Of a stretch of DNA of 56,305 nucleotides, positions 1-9,871 are shown in pieces. Source of the DNA: an uncultured Alphaproteobacteria bacterium. Lineage in GTDB: Bacteria; Pseudomonadota; Alphaproteobacteria; Bin95. Location: contig CALAHN010000098.1 of the NCBI GenBank assembly GCA_937891825.1, positions 1 to 56,305 on the forward strand, read 5' to 3'. A program made the position numbers and the translations under genes. Numbering within the stretch: position 1 is the first letter of the stretch; every line of letters starts with the position of its first letter. The notes beneath the pieces are model-generated. The model worked only from the letters and a program-made list of their open reading frames with translations. It had not been told where the DNA came from and did not search any database.

Positions 1-376
1 CATGCTCAGAAGGCTCTCTAATCCCGCGCTATGATCCCGGACAGACTCTAAGATTCCCTTGGCTCCGCCGATCCACGCGCCGCGACAAGTTGCAAGGCGC
101 GAGCCGGCCGGGACCGAGGGCCGGACCTTGGCGGCCCCCTCGGGCTTAAGACTTTGGATAGAATGGTTATGCGGATGGTTATGGGCGCGCGGGGTCGGCG
201 CCGCTGCGTCCCTTGCTCAAGGCGCAGAGTCGGCGCCTGGGCACAAGCGCCGACGGTAGAAAAGATTTTCGAGCGCTGGCGGTATGCAATGCCCGGAATG
301 CAAAAACGGCAGGTCGCCCTCCCAGGCGGCCGGCCGTTTCCCGCTTGGCGCGGGCTGCAGTGATTATCGAGGGTTG
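1..376. other. Non-coding stretch downstream of asd
   Basis: No convincing gene is seen in this 376-bp edge region. Open frames crossing it on both strands are Arg/Pro/Gly-rich and either overlap asd antisense or lack family resemblance. It contains a 12-bp imperfect tandem repeat (163-174 and 175-186, unit ATGGTTATGCGG). A CAT at 1-3 could be the start codon of a minus-strand gene leaving the window, but nothing of that gene is visible. I found no clear intrinsic terminator for asd. Confidence 0.5.
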
Positions 377-1390
377 CTAGAGATAGTCTTCCGAGAGCGC
401 CTGGGCGATCTGGACAGCATTCCAGGCAGCGCCCTTGCGGAGATTGTCGGAGACCACCCAGAACGTCAGGCCGTAGGGCACCGTCGGGTCGTCCCTGAGG
501 CGCGAGACGAACACGGCATTGTCGCCGGCCGCCTCTTTCGGCGTGATATAGCCGCCGGCCTCCCGGCGGTCGAGCAGCACGACGCCGTCGGCCTCCTGCA
601 AGGCTTCGTAAGCCTGATCCAGATCGATCGGCTCCTCGAACTCGACGTTGACGGCTTCGCCGTGGCCGACGAACACCGGAACGCGCACGCAGGTCGCGAC
701 GACCTCGATTTCCGGATCGAGGATCTTCTTGGTCTCGTGGATCATCTTCCACTCTTCCTTCGTATTGCCGTCGGGCATGAAGGCGTCGATGTGGGGGATG
801 ATGTTGAAGGCGATCGGGACTGGGAAGACTTTCGGCGCCATCTCCTCGATCTGGAACACGCTCTTGGTCTGATTATAAAGCTCGTTCATGCCGGCCTGGC
901 CGGCGCCGGAGACAGATTGATATGTGGCGACGACGACCCGCTTGATGCGCGCGATGTCATGCAGCGGCTTCAACGCGACGACCATTTGAATGGTCGAGCA
1001 GTTCGGGTTGGCGATGATGTTGCGCGCCCGGAAGCCTTCCAGCGCATGGCGGTTGACCTCGGGCACGATCAACGGCACGTCCGGGTCCATGCGGAAATGG
1101 CTGGTATTGTCGATGACGACGCATCCGGCTTCCGCGGCGCGCGGCGCATGCACGGCCGAAACCTTGCCGCCCGGCGAGAACAGCGCGATATCGCAGCCCT
1201 CGAAGTCGTATTTGGCCAGGTCCTTGACTTTCAGGGTCTGTTTGTCGCCGAACGAAACCTCTTTGCCGACGGAGGCGGACGACGCGAGCGCGACGATCTC
1301 ATCTACGGGAAAATCGATTTCGGCGAGGCACTCGAGGATGGTGTGCCCGACAGCGCCCGTGGCGCCGACGACGGCGACCTTGTAGCCCAT
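377..1390 (-). CDS. asd: Aspartate-semialdehyde dehydrogenase
   Basis: NADPH-dependent reduction of aspartyl-4-phosphate to aspartate-4-semialdehyde, the branch point to lysine/diaminopimelate, threonine and methionine; cytosolic. The 337-aa product has the N-terminal Rossmann motif VGATGAVG (residues 8-15), the catalytic cysteine in NPNCSTIQ (Cys131) and the C-terminal VPVFVGHGEAVN segment with the active-site histidine. Length fits the family. The start at 1390 (MGYKVAVVG) is chosen because the 31 extra in-frame residues upstream do not look like an Asd N-terminus and an AAGG precedes this ATG. Transcribed divergently from the DUF962 gene across 95 bp. Housekeeping gene; identification is secure. 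Confidence 0.96.
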   Translation of the reverse strand: MGYKVAVVGATGAVGHTILECLAEIDFPVDEIVALASSASVGKEVSFGDKQTLKVKDLAKYDFEGCDIALFSPGGKVSAVHAPRAAEAGCVVIDNTSHFRMDPDVPLIVPEVNRHALEGFRARNIIANPNCSTIQMVVALKPLHDIARIKRVVVATYQSVSGAGQAGMNELYNQTKSVFQIEEMAPKVFPVPIAFNIIPHIDAFMPDGNTKEEWKMIHETKKILDPEIEVVATCVRVPVFVGHGEAVNVEFEEPIDLDQAYEALQEADGVVLLDRREAGGYITPKEAAGDNAVFVSRLRDDPTVPYGLTFWVVSDNLRKGAAWNAVQIAQALSEDYL

Positions 1391-1485
1391 GGGTTTCGAC
1401 CTTAAGCAGTGTGGGTGGGAATCAGGGTTTGGGAGAGTGCGTGGAATAGGCTGAACCTGGCCCGCATGCAAGGGAGAGGTCATCG

Positions 1486-1854
1486 ATGAGCCAGGAATCC
1501 CCGAAGCACATCAGCCGTTATCGGAGTTTCGAGGCATTCTGGCCGTACTATCTGGCCGAGCATGCGAAGCCCGCGACGCGCGCCCTGCATTTTGTCGGCA
1601 CGCTGCTCGGCCTCGGGCTGGCGCTCGCCGCGATCCTTCTGCAAAACTGGGCGCTGCTGCCGGTCGCGCTTGTTTGCGGCTACCTGTTCGCCTGGATCGG
1701 CCATATCGCGATCGAGCATAATCGGCCGGCGACATTTCAGTATCCGCTTTGGTCCTTCCTAAGTGATTTCCGCATGCTAGGCTTGTGGCTGACTGGCCGC
1801 CTCGGCCAGGAAATTCGGCGCACGCAATCGAACGACCAGGATGCCCCCACATGA
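1486..1854 (+). CDS. DUF962/Mpo1-like membrane protein
   Basis: A 122-aa protein resembling the DUF962 (Mpo1-like) family. Yeast Mpo1 is an Fe(II)-dependent dioxygenase that alpha-oxidises 2-hydroxy fatty acids; the function of bacterial members is largely unknown. Seen here: an N-terminal segment with FWPYYLAEH, two hydrophobic segments (about residues 35-55 and 58-75), and the family-typical IEHNRPATF followed by [21 protein letters not shown] ribosome site lies just before the ATG. Its stop overlaps the start of the next gene (ATGA), so the two are probably translationally coupled. Family call is good; biochemical role is inferred only. Confidence 0.85.
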   Translation: MSQESPKHISRYRSFEAFWPYYLAEHAKPATRALHFVGTLLGLGLALAAILLQNWALLPVALVCGYLFAWIGHIAIEHNRPATFQYPLWSFLSDFRMLGLWLTGRLGQEIRRTQSNDQDAPT

Positions 1855-2900
1855 ACGCTATGCGGCTGCTCTATTTCAACCGACCGATGGAACAGACCTT
1901 CCTGGACGTCCTGGACGCCGACGGCGGTTTCGCCATCGAGAAGCGCCAGCTTGCCGAGCCGCTGGCGGACAATCTGGCGGCGCTGGCCGAGGCGCATGTC
2001 TACAGCATCAGCTCCGCGAAGGACGAACTGCCCCGGCCGCTCTGGGGCGAAGCGGACCTTTTCAAGCGCTGTCCGAACCTCCTGCTGCTGTCCACATATG
2101 GCGCAGGCTATGACGTGTGCGATCTGGGCGATGCGACCGCTGCTGGCGTGGCCGTGGTCAACCAGGCGGGCGGCAATCTGGAAGGCGTCGCGGAACATGC
2201 GCTTGCCATGATGTTGACCGTGGCGAAGCGCCTGATCGTCGCCGACCGCAAGGTGCGGCGCGGCGAGGTGACGGACCGGGACGTGTTCAAGGGCACGGAA
2301 CTGAAGGGCAAGACCGTCGGCATTATCGGCCTCGGCCATGTGGGCGGGCGCCTGGCAGCTCTCTGCAAGGGGCTGTTCGAGTGCGAGGTCGTCGCCTATG
2401 ACCCGTATCTCTCCGCCGATCAGATCGCGGCCAAGGGCGCGGTCAAGGTCGATAGCTTGCAGGACTTGGCCGCGCGGAGCGATTTCGTCTCCTTGAACTG
2501 CCCCCTGACTCCCGAAACCCGGGGCATGGTGGATGCTTCGGTCTTCGGCGCCATGCGGGACGGCGCGATCTATGTCGCGACCGCGCGCGGCTATATTCAT
2601 GATGAGGCGGCGCTGGCGCAGGCGCTCCAGTCCGGCAAGCTCGTCGGAGCCGGCATCGACGTCTGGGATATCGAGCCGCCGCCCTTGGATCATCCCTTGC
2701 TCGCCATGGATAATGTGATCCTCTCGCCGCATACCGCCGGGATCACGGTCGAAAGCCGCCGGAACATCGCAAAGATCGCTGCCGAGCAATTGATCGAGAT
2801 CCGGGACGGCAAGAAGCCGCCGCGCCTGCTCAACCCGGCTGTGTGGCCGAAATTTCAAGATCGGTTCGAAGCCGTGTTCGGCTTGCGGCCGGCGGATTGA
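1851..2900 (+). CDS. D-isomer-specific 2-hydroxyacid dehydrogenase
   Basis: NAD(P)-dependent interconversion of a 2-oxoacid and a D-2-hydroxyacid. The 349-aa protein has the dinucleotide motif GLGHVG (160-165), the family signature [11 protein letters not shown], and the catalytic triad expected of SerA/LdhA relatives: Arg246 (ATARGYIH), Glu275 (DIEPPP) and His294 (SPHTAGIT). The start is the ATG overlapping the DUF962 stop; 22 further in-frame codons upstream lie inside that gene and are not family-like. Followed after 19 bp by an alcohol dehydrogenase and then an allantoinase-like gene, suggesting a catabolic plus-strand operon. The exact substrate cannot be told. Confidence 0.9.
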   Translation: MNAMRLLYFNRPMEQTFLDVLDADGGFAIEKRQLAEPLADNLAALAEAHVYSISSAKDELPRPLWGEADLFKRCPNLLLLSTYGAGYDVCDLGDATAAGVAVVNQAGGNLEGVAEHALAMMLTVAKRLIVADRKVRRGEVTDRDVFKGTELKGKTVGIIGLGHVGGRLAALCKGLFECEVVAYDPYLSADQIAAKGAVKVDSLQDLAARSDFVSLNCPLTPETRGMVDASVFGAMRDGAIYVATARGYIHDEAALAQALQSGKLVGAGIDVWDIEPPPLDHPLLAMDNVILSPHTAGITVESRRNIAKIAAEQLIEIRDGKKPPRLLNPAVWPKFQDRFEAVFGLRPAD

Positions 2901-2919
2901 CGATAGGGAGACCTTTCAG

Positions 2920-3972
2920 ATGAAGGGCATTGTGTTTTTGGGCGAGCGGCAGGTGGAGCTTCGGGAGTTTCCCGACCCGACGCCAGGGCCGCGGGATGTG
3001 ATCCTGGAGATCAAGGCCTCCGGCATGTGCGGGACGGACCTGAAAGCCTACCGGCCGAAGTTCGAGCCGGGCGTCGTCCGGGGCGGCATCAAGCGGTCGT
3101 CGACCCCGGTGATCGCCGGGCATGAGCCATGCGGCGTCGTCGTGGCGGTCGGATCGGCCGTCACCGAACGCGAAGCCCGCATCGGCGACCGCGTCATGGA
3201 TCACCACTATGACGGCTGCGGCGTCTGTCGCCATTGCGCGTCGGGGTGGACGCAGATGTGCGTCGACGGCGCGATCGTCTTCGGCTCGGTCGGCAACGGC
3301 GCCCATGCGAAGTACATGCGCGCGCCGGCCCATACCCTGGTCGGCTTGCCCGACAGCCTGTCATTCGAGGCAGGGGCGGCGATTTCCTGCGGCACGGGCA
3401 CGGCTTACGGCGCCCTGAAGCGGCTGGGACTTGAGGGCGACGAGACGCTGGCCGTTTTCGGGCAAGGCCCGGTCGGCCTGTCGGCGACGCAACTCGGCGC
3501 CGCCATGGGCGCGCGGGTCATCGCGCTCGACATCTCGCCGGAACGTCGCCAAATGGCGCTCGACATGGGCGCGGACGTCGCCATCGACCCCAATGCCGAC
3601 GATCCCGTTCAGGCGATCAAGGACCTGACCCACGGCGAAGGCGCCCACAAGACGCTCGATGCCTCCTCGTCGGCCGCGGCGCGCCGGGCGGCCGTCCAGG
3701 CGACCCGGGCCTGGGGATCGGCCTGTTTCGTCGGCGAAGGCGGGGAGGTGATGCTGGAAGTCTCGCCGGACCTGATTCGCCGCCAGGTGACGCTGATGGG
3801 CCACTGGACGTTCTCGAAGGTCGGTCAGGCGGATTGCGCGCGCTTCGTCGCCGACCGCAAGATCGACGTCGACGGTCTGTTCACCCACAAATGGCGTCTG
3901 GATCAGGCGGACGAGGCCTACAAGCTGTTCGACCAGCAGAAGACCGGCAAGGGCGTATTTCTGCCGAATTAG
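2920..3972 (+). CDS. Zinc-dependent medium-chain alcohol dehydrogenase
   Basis: Medium-chain dehydrogenase/reductase of the GroES-like zinc type, 350 aa. Catalytic zinc ligands are Cys37 (SGMCGTD) and His68-Glu69 (AGHEP); the structural zinc loop is complete with Cys100, Cys103, Cys106 and Cys114. The nucleotide-binding motif GQGPVG lies at 181-186. A GGAGA ribosome site precedes the ATG. It sits between a 2-hydroxyacid dehydrogenase and an allantoinase, so it probably oxidises an alcohol or polyol intermediate of the same pathway. Substrate unknown. Confidence 0.9.
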   Translation: MKGIVFLGERQVELREFPDPTPGPRDVILEIKASGMCGTDLKAYRPKFEPGVVRGGIKRSSTPVIAGHEPCGVVVAVGSAVTEREARIGDRVMDHHYDGCGVCRHCASGWTQMCVDGAIVFGSVGNGAHAKYMRAPAHTLVGLPDSLSFEAGAAISCGTGTAYGALKRLGLEGDETLAVFGQGPVGLSATQLGAAMGARVIALDISPERRQMALDMGADVAIDPNADDPVQAIKDLTHGEGAHKTLDASSSAAARRAAVQATRAWGSACFVGEGGEVMLEVSPDLIRRQVTLMGHWTFSKVGQADCARFVADRKIDVDGLFTHKWRLDQADEAYKLFDQQKTGKGVFLPN

Positions 3973-4015
3973 CGAGGTCATGGCGCTCAAAGCGAAAAGG
4001 AAGGCCGGTCCGAGG

Positions 4016-4927
4016 ATGTCCAAGAGCCTGCGCGATCTCAGAGGATATGGGCGGACGCCGCCCGATCCGAAATGGCCCGGCGGCGCGCGCTTGGCGCTGC
4101 AGATCGTCATGAACTACGAGGAGGGGGCGGAGAATACGCTGCTGAACGGCGATGCGGCGTCGGAAGCGTTCCTGTCCGAGATCATCGGCGCCGCGCCGCT
4201 CGTCGGCGAGCGCAACATGAATATGGAAAGCATCTACGAATACGGCTCCCGCGCCGGATTCTGGCGGCTTTGGCGGCTGTTCGGGGAGCGCGGCCTGCCG
4301 ATCACCGTCTACGGCGTCGGCCGAGCGCTTGAGCTCAACCCGGAGGCCGGCGCCGCCATGGCGGAAGCCGGATGGGAGGTCGCGAGCCACGGCTATCGCT
4401 GGATCGACTACCAGACCGTCCCGGAAGCCGTGGAGCGGGCGCATATCCTGCAGGCAGTTCAGGCGATCGAGCAGACCGTCGGCAAGACCCCGGTCGGCTG
4501 GTACACCGGCCGGATGAGCCCCAATACCCGCCGCCTTGTGGTCGAGCACGGCGGCTTCCTCTATGACGCCGATTCCTATGCCGACGATCTGCCCTATTGG
4601 TCTTATGACTACGGCCGCCCGCACCTGATCGTGCCCTATACGCTCGACGCGAACGATATGCGCTTTGCGTCGGCCCAGGGCTTCAATTCAGGCGACCAGT
4701 TCTTCGCCTATTTGCGCGACAGCTTCGACGCGCTCTATGCCGAGGGGGCGGACTCGCCGAAAATGATGTCCGTCGGCCTGCATTGCCGCTTGGTCGGCCG
4801 ACCGGGCCGCATCATGGCGCTTGCGCGGTTCCTGGATCACGTCGCCAAGCATCCCGATGTCTGGGTCTGCCGCCGGGAAGATATCGCCCGTCACTGGATC
4901 GCAACGCATCCGCCAGAGGCGACCTAA
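4016..4927 (+). CDS. puuE: PuuE-type allantoinase / polysaccharide-deacetylase-fold hydrolase
   Basis: Metal-independent allantoinases of the PuuE family open the hydantoin ring of allantoin to allantoate and adopt a polysaccharide deacetylase (NodB) fold. This 303-aa protein follows that family closely from memory: RDLRGYG near the N-terminus, NYEEGAE (33-39), SIYEYGSRAGFWR, SHGYRWIDY, GWYTGR, LDANDMRF and a GLHCRL segment. The start at 4016 is chosen over an ATG 36 bp upstream because it aligns with PuuE N-termini and has a GAGG just before it. The gene ends in a 4-bp tail-to-tail overlap with the aminotransferase. No uricase or allantoate amidohydrolase is nearby, so the true substrate may be another cyclic ureide. 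Confidence 0.85.
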   Translation: MSKSLRDLRGYGRTPPDPKWPGGARLALQIVMNYEEGAENTLLNGDAASEAFLSEIIGAAPLVGERNMNMESIYEYGSRAGFWRLWRLFGERGLPITVYGVGRALELNPEAGAAMAEAGWEVASHGYRWIDYQTVPEAVERAHILQAVQAIEQTVGKTPVGWYTGRMSPNTRRLVVEHGGFLYDADSYADDLPYWSYDYGRPHLIVPYTLDANDMRFASAQGFNSGDQFFAYLRDSFDALYAEGADSPKMMSVGLHCRLVGRPGRIMALARFLDHVAKHPDVWVCRREDIARHWIATHPPEAT

Positions 4928-6129
4928 CGACCAGCTTGCCACGCCTTCGCGACGGCGAGGATGGCCGCGACGTCAGACGCATCGTTGTAGGCGTGCAGAG
5001 ACAGGCGGAGCAGGCCGCGCCGGATCGTGTGTTTGACCCCGGCGGCGATGAAGGCCTCGTGCAGGCTGACAAGGTCTGCGTCATCGGTCGCATCGTGCTG
5101 ATCCGCGAGGCCGGCGCCGATCGCGACGATGTGGACATTGTCGCGCGGATCGTCGGATCGGAAGACCGCGATGCCGAGGTCCGCCAAGCCGTCCCTCAGG
5201 TCGGCCGCGAGGCCGCAGGCATGGGCTTCGATGGCGCTTGGCTCAAGCATCGCCAGATCGGCCAGGCCCTGCGCCGCCGCCGCCGCTCCGAGATAGTTGA
5301 AATTCCCGAGGTCGAACCGCCGCGCGCCGGGCGCCAGCCTATAATCCTCAATCCCGGATGAAGCCGCTTCATGCTCCGAGTCCAAAACGACGCCCAGGCG
5401 CGACAGATATGTGGGCGTCATGGCTTCCGCGAGCTGCCGGCGCACATAGAGAAAGCCCATGCCGTAGAGGCCAAGCAGGCCCTTCTGCGTCGATGCGGCC
5501 AGGACGTCGATGCCGTCCCGCTTCACGTCGGTCGCGAGCACGCCCAGGGACTGGGCGCTATCGGCCATGATCTGCACGCCGCGCGCCTGGCAGGCTTGCG
5601 CTAGCGCCGCCATGGGCGTCCGGAAGCCCGGCGCGAAGGTCACGGTCGAGACCGCGAGGACGCGGGTCCTGTTGTCCATGGCGTCGATCATCGCCGCGAT
5701 GGGCATGCGCCCGTCCGGCCCGGCCGTCACGCCCTTGATGGCGATGCCGCGGGTCTTGACGAGATTAAGCCAGGGCAGGAGGTTCGCCGGATGCTCCAGA
5801 TTGGAGCACAGCACGACATTGTCCCCCGGCCGCCAATCGAGCGCGGTCGCGAAGGCGTTGATGCCATCGGAAATGTTCTTGACCAAAGCGACCTCGTCCG
5901 GCTCGGCGTTGATCAACCTGGCGAAGGCCGCGCGGCAGCGTTCGACGGTCTGGAACATCTCGGCCTTGTCGCCGCCTACATGCATGCGGGCGTCGAGATA
6001 TTCGTCCAGCGCCGCGCGGACGCGGGTCGAGATGACGCCGCGCGCCGAGACGTCGACATAGACGTTCTCCTGGGCGCCCGGAAACATCGCACGGAAGGCC
6101 GTGAAGTCGACATTGACGTGGCGGGACAT
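4924..6129 (-). CDS. Class V aminotransferase-like PLP enzyme
   Basis: Fold-type I PLP enzyme of the aminotransferase class V / cysteine desulfurase / isopenicillin N epimerase-like group, 401 aa. Asp190 (MADSAQSLG) and the PLP-binding Lys216 (ASTQKGLLG) are present, and the N-terminal VYVDVSARG matches the family opening. The start at 6129 follows a GAGGAGG ribosome site; nine upstream in-frame codons were dropped. It is the last gene of the minus-strand catabolic run, 23 bp after hyuB. It could be an aminotransferase, a lyase or an epimerase acting on the amino acid released by the upstream hydrolases; no closer assignment is possible. Confidence 0.85.
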   Translation of the reverse strand: MSRHVNVDFTAFRAMFPGAQENVYVDVSARGVISTRVRAALDEYLDARMHVGGDKAEMFQTVERCRAAFARLINAEPDEVALVKNISDGINAFATALDWRPGDNVVLCSNLEHPANLLPWLNLVKTRGIAIKGVTAGPDGRMPIAAMIDAMDNRTRVLAVSTVTFAPGFRTPMAALAQACQARGVQIMADSAQSLGVLATDVKRDGIDVLAASTQKGLLGLYGMGFLYVRRQLAEAMTPTYLSRLGVVLDSEHEAASSGIEDYRLAPGARRFDLGNFNYLGAAAAAQGLADLAMLEPSAIEAHACGLAADLRDGLADLGIAVFRSDDPRDNVHIVAIGAGLADQHDATDDADLVSLHEAFIAAGVKHTIRRGLLRLSLHAYNDASDVAAILAVAKAWQAGR

Positions 6130-6152
6130 GGCTCTGAGCCTCCTCGAATGGA

Positions 6153-7757
6153 TCAACCGGCGCGGCCGAAGCCGCCGCCGCCTGGGGTGCGGATGGAAAG
6201 GACTGCGCCTTGCGGCAGGGGCATGTCGGCCTCGGCCGCATTCAGAACGCGCTCGTCCGGCGCGCCTGGATTGAGAACGAAGGCGCCGGTCGCGCCCGCG
6301 CCGCCGCCGTCGAGGCCCCTGGCTGCCGCGTGCTGGCGTTCGGAGGACAGCGAGACCGTGACGCCGTCGATCAGCGCCCGATAGTCCCGGACGACCCCGG
6401 CGCCGCCGGGCCGCTGGCCCGCGCCGCCCGATCCGTCGCGGATCTGATAGCGCTCGACCCGGAGCGGATAGGCGTGTTCCAGGGCTTCGATCGGCAGATT
6501 GGCGGCGCCGGACGCATGCACGCGGACCGCATCCATGCCATCCCGGTAAGGCCGCGCGCCCATGCCGCCGGCGACGGTCTCATAGTTCACGAAGGTCTCG
6601 CCGGTTTTCGGATCGGGGCCGTTGAAGACCGCCAGATGATGCGGCCCGCTGGCGGCGATGGCTTTCTCCGGCATCGCCTTGGACATCGCGGCTGCGATGA
6701 CGTCGCCAAGGACGCCCGCCGATATCGAGCGGCACCCGACGGGCGCCGGCGCGGTCGACTGCACGACGCTGCCGTCGGGCGCGGCGACGGTCATGGTCTG
6801 GAAATAGCCGGCATTGGCCGGCACGTCGGGGTCCAGCAAGCTTTTCGCGACGGTGTAGACGGTCGCCAGCAAGGCCTGACGCGGGATGTTGCGCGCCCAG
6901 GTAAGTTGCGCCGCCGAGCCCGCGAAATCGAAGGCGAGGCGGCCATCGGCGATTGTCAGCGTCAGGCGGATCGCCGCCTGCGATCCCGCACTCTCCCCGT
7001 CGAGAAAGTCCTCGGCTGAGTAGACGCCTTCCTTCAGGCGCTCGATCGCCGCCTGAAAGCGCCGCCGGGTGAATTCCAGATAGGCGTCGATCGCAGGGGC
7101 CGTCTGGCCGCCATAGCGGGCGAACAGGTCGAGGACAGCGCGGATGCCGGTCAGGTTGGCCGCGATCTGGGCGCGGAGATCGCCATTCCGCTCGTCCGGC
7201 GTGCGGGAGTTCAGCAGCAGGAAGTCCAGAATGTCGTCGATGACCGCCCCGTCCCGGTAGATCCGCACCAACGGGATGCGCAGCCCCTCCTGGAAGATCG
7301 AACGGCATACAGCGGCTTCCGAGCCGGGCGTCATGCCGCCGACGTCGGAATGATGGGCGATGCTCGCGACATAGGCGACGATGGCGCCGTCCACATGAAC
7401 CGGCGCGATCACGTTGATGTCCGGCAGGTGCGACCCGCCGCCATTGTAGGGATCGTTCACCATGAACATGTCGCCCGGCTTGATCTCGGATGGGCGATAC
7501 TTGGCGCGGATCGCGGCGACGGCGCCGATCATCGAGCCGATATGGATCGGCACCCGATGCGCTTGCGCGACGACCCGGCCCTCGCCGTCGAAGACCGCGG
7601 TCGAGCAGTCGGCGCGTTCCTTGATGTTGGGCGAAAACGCCGTGCGGATCAGGGTGACGCCCATTTCCTCGGCGATCGACCAGAGCCGGCGTGATACGAC
7701 TTCCGCCGTTATGGCGTCGACTGCGACAGGGGCGCCGGCGGGGATGGCGGGGGTCAT
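6153..7757 (-). CDS. hyuB: Hydantoinase B/oxoprolinase family protein (HyuB)
   Basis: Subunit B of an ATP-dependent hydantoinase / 5-oxoprolinase / acetone-carboxylase-type enzyme, 534 aa. Family features include ITAEVVSRRLWSIAEEMG near the N-terminus, FSPNIKERADCS, DPYNGGGSHLPDI, HHSDVGGMTPGS and the glycine-rich C-terminus DGSGGAGQRPGG with a final TPGGGGFG. The start ATG (7757) overlaps the hyuA stop by 4 bp, which fixes it; the open frame continues far upstream only as a shadow of hyuA. With HyuA it likely opens a five-membered cyclic amide at the cost of ATP. Confidence 0.93.
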   Translation of the reverse strand: MTPAIPAGAPVAVDAITAEVVSRRLWSIAEEMGVTLIRTAFSPNIKERADCSTAVFDGEGRVVAQAHRVPIHIGSMIGAVAAIRAKYRPSEIKPGDMFMVNDPYNGGGSHLPDINVIAPVHVDGAIVAYVASIAHHSDVGGMTPGSEAAVCRSIFQEGLRIPLVRIYRDGAVIDDILDFLLLNSRTPDERNGDLRAQIAANLTGIRAVLDLFARYGGQTAPAIDAYLEFTRRRFQAAIERLKEGVYSAEDFLDGESAGSQAAIRLTLTIADGRLAFDFAGSAAQLTWARNIPRQALLATVYTVAKSLLDPDVPANAGYFQTMTVAAPDGSVVQSTAPAPVGCRSISAGVLGDVIAAAMSKAMPEKAIAASGPHHLAVFNGPDPKTGETFVNYETVAGGMGARPYRDGMDAVRVHASGAANLPIEALEHAYPLRVERYQIRDGSGGAGQRPGGAGVVRDYRALIDGVTVSLSSERQHAAARGLDGGGAGATGAFVLNPGAPDERVLNAAEADMPLPQGAVLSIRTPGGGGFGRAG

Positions 7758-9829
7758 TGGGCGGCCTCGCTCTCGGCTTGGACGGGAAGGTCGATCCGAA
7801 GATTGCCGATCCGGTCGCGGACGATCGTCGCGTCCGGCGGGATGACCGTCGTCGCATCCATCTGCTCGATGACGGCCGGCCCGCTGAAGGGCGTTTCGAC
7901 CGGCAGGGCGTCGCGGGCGAAGATCGGCGTCTCCCGGAACCCGCCCTTGAACCAGACCGGCCGCGTCTCGATCCGCGCGGCGGCGAGATCGCCGCCTGCA
8001 TCCGTCAGCCGGTCCGGCGGCGGCTTGCGGGCGATGACGACGGTCAGGCGGATATTCACGATCTCCACCGGCCGCTCGGGCATCGCGTGACCGTAGAGCC
8101 GCTCGTGACTGGCATGGAAGGCGGCGACAGCTTGAGCGAGCGCGGCGGCGTCCGCGCGCTCGCCCGCGAGCGGGATCGGGAGGTCGTAGTTCTGCCCGAG
8201 ATAGCGCATTTCGATCAGGCGCTCGGAGGCTGCCTCGGCGGCGTCCCGTCGTTCGGCGGCAAGCCAATCGGCGGCGCGCTCGTCCAGGGCCGCAAGGGCT
8301 GCATTCAGGTCCGGGATGGCCTCGGGCAAGGCTGGGGCCAGATGGGTCACGCTGAAATCGCCGCGGGCGTCCGCCTGGAGGAGGCCAAGCGCCGACAACA
8401 CGCCCGGCCGCGCCGGAACGATCACCCGGGGCATGCCCAGCATGGCGGCGACGTCGGCGGCATGCAGCGGGCCGGCGCCGCCGAACGGCATCAGCGCAAA
8501 GCGGCGCGGATCGTCGCCGCGCTCGACGGAAATCACCCGGACCGCGCCCATCATATTGACGTTGACGATATCGAGAATGCCCGCCGCCGCCGCCGTCAGG
8601 TCCAGGCCAAGCGGCTGGCAAAGCGTCTGTTCGATGGCGTCCCGCGCGCGCTCCGGAAAAACCGCCATGCGGCCGTCGAGCAAGCTCCGTTGATTGAGGC
8701 GGCCAAGCGCCATGTTGGCGTCGGTGACGGTCGGACTTTTGCCGCCACGGCCGTAGCAGGCGGGGCCGGGCATGGCGCCGGCGCTTTTCGGTCCGACCTT
8801 CAGCAGGCCGCCGGGATCGACCCAGGCCAGCGAGCCGCCGCCCGCGCCGATGGTGTGGAGGTCCAGCGTCCGGGCGCGGACCGGAAAGCCGCCCATGTCG
8901 CGGACATTGGCCTGACCGGGCGCGCCGTCCGCGATCAGGCAGACGTCGGTTGAGGTGCCGCCCATGTCGAAGGTGATGATATCGGGCGTCAGGGCGGCCT
9001 TGCTGAGGGTCGCGGCGCCGATGACGCCGCCCGCCGGGCCGGAGAAGAAGGTGTTGACAGGCGCCCGTCGGATGGCGGCCGGCGACACCGCGCCGCCGTT
9101 CGATTGCATCACCCGCGGCTCGACCGTGACGCCGATCGCCGAAAGGCCGGTTTCGAAGCGGGCGATATAGTCGTCGAGCAAGGGCATCAGGCTGGCGTTC
9201 ACCGTGGCGGTCGAAAAGCGCTCGAACTCCCGGAATTCCGCCAGGATATCCGAGGACGCGCAGAGATAGGCTTCCGGCCAGACCCCTCGGACCAGCGCCG
9301 CCGCCCGGCGTTCGTGCGCCGGGTTGGCGTAAGAGTGCAGAAAACAGATCGAGACGGCAGAGCACCCCATGTCGCGGAGGGCGATTGCGGCGTCCGTGAC
9401 GGCGGCTTCGTCCAGAGCGTCGATCGTCTGGCCGTCATGGGCGATCCGTTCCCGGACTTCGATGCGCTGGCCGCGCAATGACGGCGGCGTCGGCTTCTCG
9501 ATGTCCAGGTTGAAGAAGCTTGGCCGCCGCTGCCGCGCCAGATCCAGGATATCGCGGAAGCCAAGGGTCGTGATCGTCCCGGTCTTCGCCCATTTCCCCT
9601 CAAGCACGGCATTGGTCGCGAGCGTCGTGCCATGGCTGACGGCGGCCACATCGGCCGCCGCCCGTCCGGCTAGCGCCAGGCCAGCCTCAATCCCCTCAAG
9701 AATGCCGCGCGCAGGATCGTCGGGCGTCGTCGGGACCTTGTGCAGCCAGCGTTCGCCCGTGCGCGCGTCGGCGAGCGCGATGTCGGTGAACGTCCCGCCG
9801 GTATCGATGCCGATCCAAAGTTCCGCCAT
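7754..9829 (-). CDS. hyuA: Hydantoinase A/oxoprolinase family protein (HyuA)
   Basis: ATP-binding subunit A of the hydantoinase/oxoprolinase family, 691 aa. The N-terminus has the ASKHA phosphate-binding loop GIDTGGTFTDIA, followed by SHGTTLATNAVLEGK, FSGPAGGVIGA, DMGGTSTDV and a C-terminal FGGAGPLHA segment. An AGGGAGA ribosome site precedes the ATG. Coupled to hyuB by ATGA overlap. Members hydrolyse N-methylhydantoin, 5-oxoproline, D- or L-hydantoins, or carboxylate ketones; with neighbouring dihydropyrimidinase, cyclic amide hydrolysis is the likelier role here. An inverted repeat separates it from the upstream ThDP gene. Confidence 0.93.
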   Translation of the reverse strand: MAELWIGIDTGGTFTDIALADARTGERWLHKVPTTPDDPARGILEGIEAGLALAGRAAADVAAVSHGTTLATNAVLEGKWAKTGTITTLGFRDILDLARQRRPSFFNLDIEKPTPPSLRGQRIEVRERIAHDGQTIDALDEAAVTDAAIALRDMGCSAVSICFLHSYANPAHERRAAALVRGVWPEAYLCASSDILAEFREFERFSTATVNASLMPLLDDYIARFETGLSAIGVTVEPRVMQSNGGAVSPAAIRRAPVNTFFSGPAGGVIGAATLSKAALTPDIITFDMGGTSTDVCLIADGAPGQANVRDMGGFPVRARTLDLHTIGAGGGSLAWVDPGGLLKVGPKSAGAMPGPACYGRGGKSPTVTDANMALGRLNQRSLLDGRMAVFPERARDAIEQTLCQPLGLDLTAAAAGILDIVNVNMMGAVRVISVERGDDPRRFALMPFGGAGPLHAADVAAMLGMPRVIVPARPGVLSALGLLQADARGDFSVTHLAPALPEAIPDLNAALAALDERAADWLAAERRDAAEAASERLIEMRYLGQNYDLPIPLAGERADAAALAQAVAAFHASHERLYGHAMPERPVEIVNIRLTVVIARKPPPDRLTDAGGDLAAARIETRPVWFKGGFRETPIFARDALPVETPFSGPAVIEQMDATTVIPPDATIVRDRIGNLRIDLPVQAESEAAQ

Positions 9830-9871
9830 GCAGCGGTCTCCCTGCAGGAAATTAGGTCAATCGCCGAGTCT

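Noticed and set aside
48-752. Long minus-strand frame at the window edge
   Set aside because: Overlaps asd on the same strand in a different frame; composition is Arg-rich and lacks any family signature.
6153-9365. A 1070-codon open frame on the minus strand
   Set aside because: Only the last 535 codons (from 7757) are HyuB. The front half is a shadow of hyuA in another frame, low in hydrophobic residues and rich in Arg/Gly.
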